From Ancylobacter koreensis (GTDB lineage Bacteria; Pseudomonadota; Alphaproteobacteria; Rhizobiales; Xanthobacteraceae): a DNA stretch of 64,000 bases. The DNA is taken from the NCBI RefSeq assembly GCF_023016525.1, contig NZ_JALKCG010000007.1, positions 124,001 to 188,000 on the forward strand, read 5' to 3'. Under the pieces are notes generated by a model. It made no database searches. It saw only the letters and a program-made list of their open reading frames with translations, and had not been told where the DNA came from. The first letter of the stretch is position 1; every line of letters starts with the position of its first letter. A program made the position numbers and the translations under genes. Positions 56,798-64,000 of the stretch are shown here, in pieces.

Positions 56798-56869
56798 ATG
56801 CCCGCTATTCTGATGTGGCTTATCGGTATTCCGATTCCGATCATCATTCTTTTGTACCTGCTCACCTGA
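56798..56869 (+). CDS. Short hydrophobic membrane micropeptide (23 residues)
   Basis: MPAILMWLIGIPIPIIILLYLLT, then TGA. GGAGG nine bases upstream of ATG 56798 gives a clear ribosome site, and a strong terminator (56915-56949) ends the unit. The single hydrophobic helix with the IGIPIPIIIL core resembles very short membrane proteins often seen between genes in Hyphomicrobiales. Function unknown. The gene is short enough to be missed by most gene callers. Confidence 0.65.
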   Translation: MPAILMWLIGIPIPIIILLYLLT

Positions 56870-56914
56870 CGGTGACAGTACATCGCCCGCAGTGATGGGC
56901 GTTCCTTGCAAGAG

Positions 56915-56949
56915 AAAAGCCGGTCACAGGGGATGTGACCGGCTTTTTT
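56915..56949. terminator. Bidirectional terminator after the micropeptide and Anbu genes
   Basis: A 13-bp stem, AAAAGCCGGTCAC (56915-56927) with GTGACCGGCTTTT (56935-56947), followed by T-run 56944-56949 on plus; the minus strand also ends in TTTTCTC. It serves the convergent micropeptide gene and the Anbu cluster. Confidence 0.85.
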
Positions 56950-56964
56950 CGTAATCGTTGCCGC

Positions 56965-57711
56965 TCAGCGCGCGCCGCCATAGGGCGGACGGGGAATGGA
57001 GTTATGCGCGGCACGCAGGGCGGCCGACCAGCGTTCGCGCAGATCGTGGAAATAGGGCTCGCCGGGCTCGATGCGGTAGTTCAGTTCGGATTCGCTGGCG
57101 TCGCGGCGGGTGACAAGGATGTCGATCGGCATGCCGACGCCGAGATTGGAGCGCATGGTCGAATCCATCGAGATCAGCCCGGACTTGAGGGCGTCGTAGA
57201 GGTCCATGTCGTAGCTGATGGAGCGGTCCAGCACCGGCTTGCCGTATTTGTGCTCGCCGATCTGCAGGAAGGGAGTGTCGTTGGTGCACTCGATGAAGTT
57301 GCCGGCGGCGTAGATCATGAACAGCCGCAGCCGGCCGCCGTTCACGCGTCCGCCGAACAGGAACGACACGTCGAAGCGGATATCCGCCTCCTTCAGCCCG
57401 GCGCCGTAGAGGTCGTGCACGTGGCGCACCGCCGCGCCGACAAGCTGCGTGGCGCGGAACATCGAGGTGCAGGTGGAGAGCGTTTCCTTCCTGCCGGTCT
57501 CGGGGTTCTCCAGCCCCTCCTGCAGGGTCGAGATGACGGCCTGCGAGATGGAAAGGTTGCCGGCCGTCGACAGCGCCAGCACATGGCGGCCTGGCTCCTC
57601 GAAGACGTGGAGCTTGCGGAAGGTCGACACGTTGTCGAGCCCGGCATTGGTCCGGGTGTCGGCAATCATGACGAGGCCGTCACGCACCAAGATACCACAG
57701 CAATAGGTCAT
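56965..57711 (-). CDS. anbu: Anbu-type proteasome-like peptidase
   Basis: A 248-residue Ntn-hydrolase of the Anbu family, related to proteasome beta subunits. It starts MTYCCGILVRDGLVMIADTRTNAGLDNVSTFRK; removal of Met would expose Thr as nucleophile, as in proteasome beta subunits. LALSTAGNLSISQAVISTLQEG and SFLFGGRVNGGRLRLFMIYAAGNF follow. Characterised Anbu proteins form large helical or ring assemblies of uncertain activity. It is the last gene of the cluster that also encodes transglutaminase, alpha-E and ATP-grasp proteins. Confidence 0.92.
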   Translation of the reverse strand: MTYCCGILVRDGLVMIADTRTNAGLDNVSTFRKLHVFEEPGRHVLALSTAGNLSISQAVISTLQEGLENPETGRKETLSTCTSMFRATQLVGAAVRHVHDLYGAGLKEADIRFDVSFLFGGRVNGGRLRLFMIYAAGNFIECTNDTPFLQIGEHKYGKPVLDRSISYDMDLYDALKSGLISMDSTMRSNLGVGMPIDILVTRRDASESELNYRIEPGEPYFHDLRERWSAALRAAHNSIPRPPYGGAR

Positions 57712-57825
57712 GAAAGGCGCTTTCCCTGCTCCGCCCGCGCGCTGTCCGGCTGCGCTGATCCGGCGGCTATTCCCCACGCCCTTATAGCGGGGCGCTTTCC
57801 CGACGGGCAACCCGAGGCTGCCCGG

Positions 57826-58662
57826 CTAACCCTGAATCTGGCGGCTCGACTGGTCGACCTTGAGGGCGACGGTGAGATTCTCGTCGCCGCCGCCATAGCG
57901 GTTGCCGCGCACCGGCGCGGCGCCGAGATAATCGAGCCCGACGGCGACGCGCACATAGGCGTCGGTCGGGCATTGCCGGTTGGCGGCGTCGAAGCCGACC
58001 CAGCCGAGCCCTTCGATATGCGCCTCGGCCCAGGCATGGCCCGCTTGATGGCCGGCGCGCATCTCCACCTCGGCGCCGTCACCCACGAGATAGCCGCTGA
58101 CATAGCGGGCCGGGATGCCGGCATGGCGGGCGCAGGCGGCAAAAATGTGCGCGAAATCCTGGCATACGCCGCGCTTGAGCCTGAACGCCTCGATGGCGGT
58201 GGTGGAGGCGTGGGTCGGGTCGGGATCGAAGGCCATCGCGTCGGCAATGGCGTCCATCAGCCCGTGCAGCCGGGTGATGCGGTCGCCTTCGCCGGCGCTC
58301 GCCGTCTCCGCAAAGGCCGCCAGCTCGGCATCGAGCGCAGTCAGCTCGGAGCCGCGCAGGAACAGCGAGGGCGGAAAGCGCTCGGAAATGCCGCGGATGA
58401 CGCCGGCGGTGTCCTGCGTCTCGATCTCGCCCTCGACCAGCACGCGCAGCTCGGTGATCGGCCCCTCGACGGCGAAGGTGTGGGTGAGGTTGCCGAAGGC
58501 GTCCTCATGGGCGCGCAGCCGGCTGCCTTCCGACACGTCGATGCGCCAGGAAACGACGTACTGGCCGTCATGGTTGCGCGGCGTCAGGCGCAGGGTCTGG
58601 ATCGCGCCATTGGCGGGCGGATCGTAGGTGTAGGTGGTGGCGTGGTTCACATGGATACGCAT
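57826..58662 (-). CDS. Transglutaminase-like protein with bacterial transglutaminase N domain
   Basis: A 278-residue protein. Residues about 1-85 are the bacterial transglutaminase N-terminal domain (IHVNHATTYTYDPPANGAIQTLRLTPR). The core (about 155-240) has the Cys-His-Asp triad in KRGVCQDFAHIFAAC, GHAWAEAHI and FDAANRQ. Such proteins act as peptidases or amide-bond-forming enzymes. In this cluster it may cut or join a peptide made by the ATP-grasp/alpha-E pair. It lies 14 bases after the alpha-E gene, in the Anbu operon. Confidence 0.9.
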   Translation of the reverse strand: MRIHVNHATTYTYDPPANGAIQTLRLTPRNHDGQYVVSWRIDVSEGSRLRAHEDAFGNLTHTFAVEGPITELRVLVEGEIETQDTAGVIRGISERFPPSLFLRGSELTALDAELAAFAETASAGEGDRITRLHGLMDAIADAMAFDPDPTHASTTAIEAFRLKRGVCQDFAHIFAACARHAGIPARYVSGYLVGDGAEVEMRAGHQAGHAWAEAHIEGLGWVGFDAANRQCPTDAYVRVAVGLDYLGAAPVRGNRYGGGDENLTVALKVDQSSRQIQG

Positions 58663-58676
58663 GACGCGGTGCCGGG

Positions 58677-59621
58677 TCAGAGCAGGTACTGTTCGGTAAC
58701 GGTGGAGCCGAGGCGGTTGTTCTCGAAGACGAAGGAATCGATGAACTCGTGCAGGCCGGTGACGAAGATGTCGTCCATCCGGCTGTTGCCCAGCTTGGTG
58801 AGGGTGGAGCGGGCGATGCGCTGGGAGCCGCCCTGCCGCCCGTAATAGGCGGCGATGTCGTCGAGATAACGCGTGATGTTCTGGTAGCAGCTCGTCAGCG
58901 AGCGCGGCATCTGCGCGTTGAGGATGAGCAGGTCCGCCACCAGCCAGGGCTTCACACTCTCGCGGTAGACCCAGTGGAACGAAGTGAGCGCGGAGACCGA
59001 GCGCAGAATCGAGGCCCACTGGAAATAGTCGAGCGGTCCGCCGACATGCTCGGATTCGGGCAGCAGCACGTGGTACTTCACGTCGAGGATGCGCGCGGTG
59101 TTGTCGGCGCGCTCGACATACATGCCCACGCGCGAGAACCAGAAGGCGTCGTTGCGCAGCATGGTGCGGTAGGCGGCACCGTCGAAGCGCAGCGAGGTCT
59201 CCTTCACGAAGGAGAGGAAGCGGGCCAGCTCCTCGCGCGTCATATTCTTGGTGGAATAGCGCTTCAGCTCCAGCCAGGCCGAGTTGATGGTCTCCCACAT
59301 CTCGATGGTGAGCGCCGTGCGCACCGAGCGGGCATTGGTGCGGGCGATCTCGAAGCAGTTGCGGATGGAGGAGGGGTTCTCCGGCGCGAAGGCGAGGAAG
59401 TTGATGACGTTCTGCTCGTTGGCGTCCTCGCCATGGACCTGCTTGAACAGGTCGGCGCAGCCGGCGGTGAGCAGGGCCGAGCGCCACTCATTGGTCGAAC
59501 CGCCATAGGCGGCGGGAAGCTGGGCGAGGCGCTGGGTGACGTCGAGGATGCGGGCGAGGCAATCCGCCCGCTCCATGTAGCGGGACAGCCAGTAGAGATT
59601 GTCGGCAGTACGAGAGAGCAT
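58677..59621 (-). CDS. Alpha-E domain-containing protein
   Basis: A 314-residue all-helical protein starting MLSRTADNLYWLSRYMERADCLARILDVTQRL, the alpha-E signature; the second half repeats the theme (FWFSRVGMYVERADNTARILDVKYH at about 159-183). Alpha-E proteins are coded next to circularly permuted ATP-grasp and transglutaminase proteins in a predicted peptide-synthesis system. The exact reaction is not known. It is 12 bases after the LysE gene in the same operon. Confidence 0.92.
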   Translation of the reverse strand: MLSRTADNLYWLSRYMERADCLARILDVTQRLAQLPAAYGGSTNEWRSALLTAGCADLFKQVHGEDANEQNVINFLAFAPENPSSIRNCFEIARTNARSVRTALTIEMWETINSAWLELKRYSTKNMTREELARFLSFVKETSLRFDGAAYRTMLRNDAFWFSRVGMYVERADNTARILDVKYHVLLPESEHVGGPLDYFQWASILRSVSALTSFHWVYRESVKPWLVADLLILNAQMPRSLTSCYQNITRYLDDIAAYYGRQGGSQRIARSTLTKLGNSRMDDIFVTGLHEFIDSFVFENNRLGSTVTEQYLL

Positions 59622-59633
59622 GGGACCCGCGTT

Positions 59634-60257
59634 CTATTTGGCGTTGCGCCAGGCGAGCGTTGCCACGCCCGCCGCGATCAGGAGTGAGCCGCCGATCCGG
59701 TTGATGGCGGAAACGAGCCGCGTGCTGCGCACCGCGCCGCGCAGGCGGCCGGCGAGCAGCGCGTAGCCGAAGGCATTGGCGGCGGCCAGCACGAGGAAGG
59801 TGGTCTCGAAGACGACCATCTGGGCGAGGAGGCCGCGCGCGGGATCGAGGAACTGCGGCAGGAAGGCCATGAAGAAGGTGAGGCTCTTCGGGTTCAGCGC
59901 CGTCACCAGCCAGGCATGCGCCATCATGTGCAGCGGCGAGCCGGCCGCCCGCGCCTCGCCGAGGCTCGCTTGGCCGCCCGCCCGCCAGAGCTTGATGCCG
60001 AGCCAGATGAGGTAGCCGGCGCCGATCCATTTGAGCACGGTGAACAGGGTGGCCGAGGTAGCGAGCAACGCGCCGAGGCCGAGCATGGAAAGCGTCATCG
60101 CTGTGAAGTCGCCGAGCGCCACGCCGAGCGCGACCGGCAGCGCCACCTTGCGTCCCTGACCGAGCGCATAGGAGACGACGAGCAGGATGGTCGGTCCGGG
60201 TATCACCAGCAGGACCGCCGAGGCGGCGACGAAGGCCAGCCATGTCTCTATCGGCAT
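59634..60257 (-). CDS. LysE/RhtB family exporter inside the Anbu cluster
   Basis: A 207-residue membrane protein with six hydrophobic segments and the family signature PGPTILLVVSYALGQG (about 20-35) and NPKSLTFFMAFLPQF (about 120). LysE proteins export amino acids. It lies between the ATP-grasp gene (145 bases upstream) and alpha-E (12 bases downstream), all on one strand, which is not the usual core composition of the Anbu cluster. It could export a cluster product or simply have been inserted; the sequence does not decide. Confidence 0.87.
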   Translation of the reverse strand: MPIETWLAFVAASAVLLVIPGPTILLVVSYALGQGRKVALPVALGVALGDFTAMTLSMLGLGALLATSATLFTVLKWIGAGYLIWLGIKLWRAGGQASLGEARAAGSPLHMMAHAWLVTALNPKSLTFFMAFLPQFLDPARGLLAQMVVFETTFLVLAAANAFGYALLAGRLRGAVRSTRLVSAINRIGGSLLIAAGVATLAWRNAK

Positions 60258-60280
60258 CTGTCTATGCGCTCCCACCCTGC

Positions 60281-60369
60281 GTCATCCCGGCCGCCGCGAA
60301 GCGTCGAGCCGGGATCGCTCACCAATTCCGCAGACGATCCCGGATCGGCCTGTGGCCGTCCGGGATGAC
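60281..60369. repeat. Palindromic intergenic repeat element, copy 2
   Basis: An 89-base element with inverted ends GTCATCCCGG (60281-60290) and CCGGGATGAC (60360-60369). Inner inverted parts are GAGCCGGGATCG and CGATCCCGG. It resembles the 34048-34129 element in ends and layout and lies between the ATP-grasp and LysE genes. Confidence 0.7.
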
Positions 60370-60402
60370 GATCAGATTGTCTGAATCCGATCCGCTCGCT
60401 CC

Positions 60403-61824
60403 TCAGCTCTCCTCCAGCACCCAGGTGTCCTTGGTCCCGCCGCCCTGGCTCGAATTCACCACCAGCGAGCCTGCTTCCAGCGCCACGCGGGTCAGCCCGC
60501 CCGGCACGATGCGCACCTTGTCCGAGCCGGTAAGCACGAAGGGGCGCAGGTCGACATGGCGCGGCGCGATGCCTTCCTCGACGAAGGTCGGGCAGGTCGA
60601 CAGCGCCAGCGTCGGCTGGGCGATGAAGTTGTTCGGGTCCTGCTTCAGCTTGGCACGGAACAGCTCGATCTGCGCCTTGTCGGCGCGCGGGCCGATCAGC
60701 ATGCCGTAGCCGCCGGAGCCGTGCACTTCCTTCACCACCAGCTCGCTCAGGTGGTCGAGCACGTATTTCAGGTGGTCGGCCTCGCGGCAGCGCCAGGTCG
60801 GCACGTTCTTCAGCAGCGGCTCCTCGCCGAGATAGAAGCGGATGATGTCCGGCATGTAGCTGTAGACCGCCTTGTCGTCGGCGACGCCGGTGCCGACCGC
60901 GTTGGTCAGCGTGACGTTGCCCGCATTATAGGCGCTCATCAGCCCCGGTACGCCGAGCGCGCTGTCAGGCCGGAAGGCGAGGGGGTCGAGGAAATCGTCA
61001 TCGAGGCGGCGATAGATCACATCGACCCGGCGCGGCCCCTCGGTGGTGCGCATGTAGACGACGTCGTTGCGTACGAAGAGGTCGCGGCCCTCCACCAGCT
61101 CCACGCCCAGCTTGTCGGCGAGGAAGGAGTGCTCGTAATAGGCCGAATTGTAGATGCCGGGGGTGAGCACCACCACCGCCGGATCGCTGCTGGCGCTGTG
61201 CGGGGCCACCGATTTGAGGGTGGCGAGCAACTCGTCGGTGTAGTTCTCGACCGGCGCGACGCGGTTGTCGGCGAACAGCTCCGGGAAGAGCCGCATCATG
61301 ATCTCGCGGTTCTCCAGCATGTAGGAGACGCCGGAGGGCGTGCGGGCATTGTCTTCCAGAACGTAGAAGGTGTCGGCGTCGACGCGCACCACGTCGATGC
61401 CGGCGATGTGCACATAGAGGTCGTGCGGCACCTTCTGGCCGTTCATCTCCGGCCGGAAGGCCGGGTTCTGGTAGACGAGATCCTCCGGCACGACGCCGGC
61501 CTTCAGGATCTCGCGCCGCGAGTAGATGTCCTTGAGATAGAGGTTCAGCGCCTTGGTGCGCTGCTCCAGCCCGCGCGACATGCGGCGCCATTCGGTGCCG
61601 GTGAGGATGCGCGGGATGATGTCGAAGGGGATCAGCCGTTCCTGCGCATCGCTGTCGCCATAGACGGCGAAGGTGATGCCGATGCGCCGGAATATGAACT
61701 CCGCTTCCTTGCGACGATAGTCCAGCACGTCGGGCGGAACGTTGCTCAACCAGCGTGAAAGGGCGGCATAGGCGGGGCGGATCGAACCGTCCCCATTGGT
61801 CATTTCGTCGAAGGCGACGCTCAT
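60403..61824 (-). CDS. Circularly permuted type 2 ATP-grasp protein
   Basis: A 473-residue member of the DUF404/DUF407 family of circularly permuted ATP-grasp enzymes. Blocks seen: AALSRWLSNVPPDVLDYRRKEAEFIFRRIGITFAVYGD (about 25-62), RILTGTEWRRMSRGLEQR, VLEDNARTPSGVSYMLENR (about 160-178), HGSGGYGMLIGP (about 370) and NSSQGGGTKDTW at the end. ATP-grasp enzymes form amide bonds through acyl phosphates, so it is predicted to ligate peptides together with alpha-E. First gene of the Anbu cluster. Confidence 0.92.
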   Translation of the reverse strand: MSVAFDEMTNGDGSIRPAYAALSRWLSNVPPDVLDYRRKEAEFIFRRIGITFAVYGDSDAQERLIPFDIIPRILTGTEWRRMSRGLEQRTKALNLYLKDIYSRREILKAGVVPEDLVYQNPAFRPEMNGQKVPHDLYVHIAGIDVVRVDADTFYVLEDNARTPSGVSYMLENREIMMRLFPELFADNRVAPVENYTDELLATLKSVAPHSASSDPAVVVLTPGIYNSAYYEHSFLADKLGVELVEGRDLFVRNDVVYMRTTEGPRRVDVIYRRLDDDFLDPLAFRPDSALGVPGLMSAYNAGNVTLTNAVGTGVADDKAVYSYMPDIIRFYLGEEPLLKNVPTWRCREADHLKYVLDHLSELVVKEVHGSGGYGMLIGPRADKAQIELFRAKLKQDPNNFIAQPTLALSTCPTFVEEGIAPRHVDLRPFVLTGSDKVRIVPGGLTRVALEAGSLVVNSSQGGGTKDTWVLEES

Positions 61825-62027
61825 TGGTGTAAATCTACTCCCCAACTTCCCCAAGTTAGCTACAAAGCCCGTGCCAGCGGAAGGGGAGGAACAATCCGCA
61901 TGGCGATATTCGGCGTATTGGGGGTGGTTTGCCCATTTGGCAGGCGCGCTGCCCTTGCTTGCGGCGGGCGCTGCGCTGAATTGCGGCGGGTAACAGGGGA
62001 GCCGGCGCGGCCGGGAGGGAGAATCGG

Positions 62028-62771
62028 ATGACGAGCGCGGCAGAGCCGGTGACGGCGGCGATCCTGGTGATCGGCGATGAGATACTTTCGGGGCGGACCA
62101 AGGACCGCAACATCGGCTACATCGCCGAATATCTCACGGCGATCGGCGTCGACGTGCGCGAGGTGCGGGTGGTGTCCGACGTGGAGGAGGAGATCGTCGC
62201 GGCGGTGAACGCGCTGCGCGCCCGCAACACCTATCTCTTCACCACCGGCGGCATCGGGCCGACCCATGACGACATCACCGCCGACAGCGTGGCGAAGGCG
62301 TTCGGCGTTTCCATCGACGTCGACCCGCGCGCCCGTGCGATGTTGCTCGAATACATCAAGCCGGAAGACCTCAACGAGGCGCGGCTGCGCATGGCGCGCA
62401 TCCCGGCCGGCGCCGAGCTGGTGCCCAATCCGGTGTCGAAGGCGCCGGGCTTCTGGATCGGCAACGTCATCGTCATGGCCGGCGTGCCGGCGATCATGCA
62501 GGCGATGCTCGACCAGGTGGCGCCGAAGTTGAAGACCGGGCGCGTCATGCTGTCGGAGAGCGTGCGCGCGGATGCCCGCGAGGGCGATGTGGGCGGCCCG
62601 CTCGCCGCGCTGGCCAAGGCGCATCCCGGCGTCACCATCGGCTCCTATCCCTTCGCCGACGAGAGCGGGCGCCCGAACACCAATCTCGTCGTGCGCTCGC
62701 GCGAGGCGGGGCTGCTCGACGCCGCCGTCGCCGATGTGAAGGCCATGCTGGCCGGGCTGCCGCGCCGCTAG
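62028..62771 (+). CDS. Competence/damage-inducible protein A-like (MoaB/CinA N-domain)
   Basis: A 247-residue protein of the molybdopterin-binding (MoCF) fold. ILVIGDEILSGRTKDRNIGYIAEYL (about 11-35) and LFTTGGIGPTHDDITADSVAKAFG (about 70-93) are the signature blocks of CinA N-terminal domains. The C-terminal CinA deamidase domain is absent. The ribosome site GGGAGG precedes ATG 62028. The usual activity of this domain alone is uncertain; ADP-ribose or NMN pyrophosphatase activity is described for some relatives. Confidence 0.88.
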   Translation: MTSAAEPVTAAILVIGDEILSGRTKDRNIGYIAEYLTAIGVDVREVRVVSDVEEEIVAAVNALRARNTYLFTTGGIGPTHDDITADSVAKAFGVSIDVDPRARAMLLEYIKPEDLNEARLRMARIPAGAELVPNPVSKAPGFWIGNVIVMAGVPAIMQAMLDQVAPKLKTGRVMLSESVRADAREGDVGGPLAALAKAHPGVTIGSYPFADESGRPNTNLVVRSREAGLLDAAVADVKAMLAGLPRR

Positions 62772-62891
62772 CATCGCGCCAGAAGGCGGGGATTTCCCCG
62801 GCGCAGCACTGGAGAAGGCGGCGCGCTCCCGCTAATGATCTCGGCGAAGGCCCGCGCGGAAGCCGCGCGCGGGCGATCCGGGATGTGCGTG

Positions 62892-63398
62892 ATGACCGAC
62901 GACCGCCAGAACAAGGCCTTTCCGGTCTCCTGGGACCAGTTCCACCGCGATGCGCGCGCGCTGACATGGCGGCTCGCCGGGTCCGGCCCGTTTGTCGGCA
63001 TTGTCTGCATCACCCGTGGCGGCCTCGTGCCGGCGGCCGTCGTCGCCCGCGAGCTCGGCCTGCGCATGATCGAGACGGTGTGCATCGCCAGCTATCACGA
63101 CTACACCAAGCAGGGTGAGATGGAGGTGCTCAAGCCCATCGCCGAGACGGTGCTGGCGGCGGCGGGCGAGGGCGGCCAGGGTCTCCTGGTGATCGACGAT
63201 CTGGTGGATACCGGCAAGACGGCCCGGCTGGTGCGCGAGATGCTGCCGCAGGCGCATTTCGCCACGCTGTACGCCAAGCCGCTTGGCCGGCCGCTGGTGG
63301 ACACCTTCATCACCGAGGTGAGCCAGGATACCTGGATTTATTTCCCGTGGGACATGGGGCTGACCTTCCAGCCGCCGATCCGCGACGGGGTGGCGTGA
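62892..63398 (+). CDS. gpt: Xanthine-guanine phosphoribosyltransferase
   Basis: A 168-residue salvage enzyme that adds PRPP to xanthine or guanine. The PRPP site is [17 protein letters not shown] (about 98-114), preceded by [20 protein letters not shown], and the C-terminal [14 protein letters not shown] matches the base-binding region. ATG 62892 ([17 protein letters not shown]) matches family starts; the longer frame from 62835 has no support. Membrane association is common for this enzyme. Confidence 0.9.
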   Translation: MTDDRQNKAFPVSWDQFHRDARALTWRLAGSGPFVGIVCITRGGLVPAAVVARELGLRMIETVCIASYHDYTKQGEMEVLKPIAETVLAAAGEGGQGLLVIDDLVDTGKTARLVREMLPQAHFATLYAKPLGRPLVDTFITEVSQDTWIYFPWDMGLTFQPPIRDGVA

Positions 63399-63407
63399 GG
63401 AACGGAC

Positions 63408-63806
63408 ATGGCTGGCGGTTACGACGACCGGGAAGAAGTCTCCGACGAGGCCTATGAGGAGGCGTTCGAGACGCATCGCACGGCGCTTTACGACCTTCTC
63501 GTCGCCTATGCGGACGAGCACGAGCTGAGCGACGGCTTTCTCGCCCTGCTCGCCTCCGATATCGGCCTGTCGCTGCGCATGATCGCCTATGCCTCCGAGA
63601 CGGAGAAGCCGTCAATCGGCGGCTTGCGGCTCGATCTCGACCGCTTCGCCCGCGAGCTCGGCGAAAGCGTGCGCGACGCCAAGAAGCACGCCGCCGAATT
63701 CATCGCCGAGGCGAGGGCCGCCCGCGAGGAAGAGGAAGCGGAAGACGACGAGGACGACGAGGACGGCGACACCGGGAACGGCGAGCCGGGCGACCGGCGC
63801 TCCTGA
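63408..63806 (+). CDS. Hypothetical protein with acidic C-terminal tail
   Basis: A 132-residue protein I do not recognise. Residues about 10-100 look helical (AYEEAFETHRTALYDLLVAYADEHEL, LLASDIGLSLRMIAYASET). Residues about 100-132 are an acidic Glu/Asp run (EEEEAEDDEDDEDGD) followed by polar residues. GAGGAACGGAC precedes ATG 63408, 9 bases after the gpt stop, so it may be cotranscribed with gpt. No signal peptide or membrane segment. Confidence 0.7.
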   Translation: MAGGYDDREEVSDEAYEEAFETHRTALYDLLVAYADEHELSDGFLALLASDIGLSLRMIAYASETEKPSIGGLRLDLDRFARELGESVRDAKKHAAEFIAEARAAREEEEAEDDEDDEDGDTGNGEPGDRRS

Positions 63807-63884
63807 GCGGCCGGCTGTGTGACGTCAGTGCGCCCGGCGCGCGGGTGACGCCCACGAGCGCGCGGCCTTCAAGGAACCTTACCG

Positions 63885-64000
63885 ATGACCCCCAGCTTCA
63901 TCTCCGCCATTCTGCGCTCGCCGGCCACGGCCTTCCTCGCGCGGCTCCTGCTCGTCTTCATGTTCCTCGGCAGCGCCATCGACAAGATGACCAACTTCGC
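63885..64000 (+). CDS. DoxX family protein (partial, cut by window end)
   Basis: Only the first 38 codons are in the window: MTPSFISAILRSPATAFLA, then RLLLVFMFLGSAIDKMTNF. The hydrophobic run and the final SAIDKMTNF match the start of DoxX-like membrane proteins. AAGGAACC precedes ATG 63885. Assignment rests on the N-terminus only. Confidence 0.65.
   Translation, partial: MTPSFISAILRSPATAFLARLLLVFMFLGSAIDKMTNF

Overview
The window is a gene-dense, high-GC stretch of a bacterial chromosome with short intergenic gaps. No transposase, phage gene, tRNA or rRNA was seen. The gene content points to an alphaproteobacterium of the order Hyphomicrobiales (Rhizobiales), possibly near Xanthobacteraceae. 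Markers are a DUF1476 F-ATPase zeta inhibitor, a DUF6867 protein inside a branched-chain amino acid ABC operon, usg, a plcP-agt type lipid-remodelling pair, an Omp25/31-type barrel and the Anbu/alpha-E/ATP-grasp cluster. The order is inferred from these families, not from a search.

Layout. 1-8.6 kb: purine genes purC and purB (minus strand) around a zeta-type ATPase inhibitor and two secreted SH3b proteins, one with six SH3b repeats and an internal duplication, then rpe and a small secreted protein. 8.9-12 kb: glycine betaine ABC operon proV-proW-proX. 12-14 kb: divergent P1 peptidase and ccdA. 14.2-20 kb: livH-livM-livG-livF-DUF6867-livK operon. 20-25 kb: flavin reductase, a BaiN-like flavoprotein, a lysine 2,3-aminomutase-like radical SAM protein, and a split XdhC whose C-terminal half is fused to a MobA/MocA-like nucleotidyltransferase. 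25-28 kb: BcsS-like barrel, DUF488 protein, HerA-like ATPase. 28-31.4 kb: TRAP transporter dctP-dctQ-dctM. 31.4-38 kb: two loci with candidate PhoB boxes, a secreted phytase-like protein and the plcP-agt pair, on either side of an XRE-cupin regulator/dehydratase pair. 38-45.6 kb: LysE exporter, Usp, a cytochrome c'/b561 pair, a DMT exporter, a stand-alone Lrp effector domain, a TPP-riboswitch-controlled thiD, an MFS transporter and a dipeptide epimerase. 45.8-49.5 kb: MlaE(STAS)-MlaF-MlaD-lipoprotein operon. 49.6-53.2 kb: outer-membrane barrel and groES-groEL with a CIRCE operator. 53.3-56.9 kb: usg, exoD, a DUF2235 hydrolase, an SDR and a 23-codon membrane micropeptide gene. 57-61.8 kb: the Anbu cluster (ATP-grasp, LysE, alpha-E, transglutaminase, Anbu). 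62-64 kb: cinA-like, gpt, a hypothetical gene and a DoxX start cut by the window end.

How the genes work together. Most of the window is housekeeping and nutrient uptake (betaine, branched-chain amino acids, a TRAP substrate) plus envelope maintenance. The phosphate-starvation theme (Pho boxes before a phytase-like protein and before plcP-agt) and the Anbu peptide-modification cluster are the most system-like parts. The most unusual sequence-level observation is that the 3' ends of three genes carry tandem copies of their own stop-codon region: proX and thiD each have three units of 14 bp, and groEL has extra units of about 91 bp.
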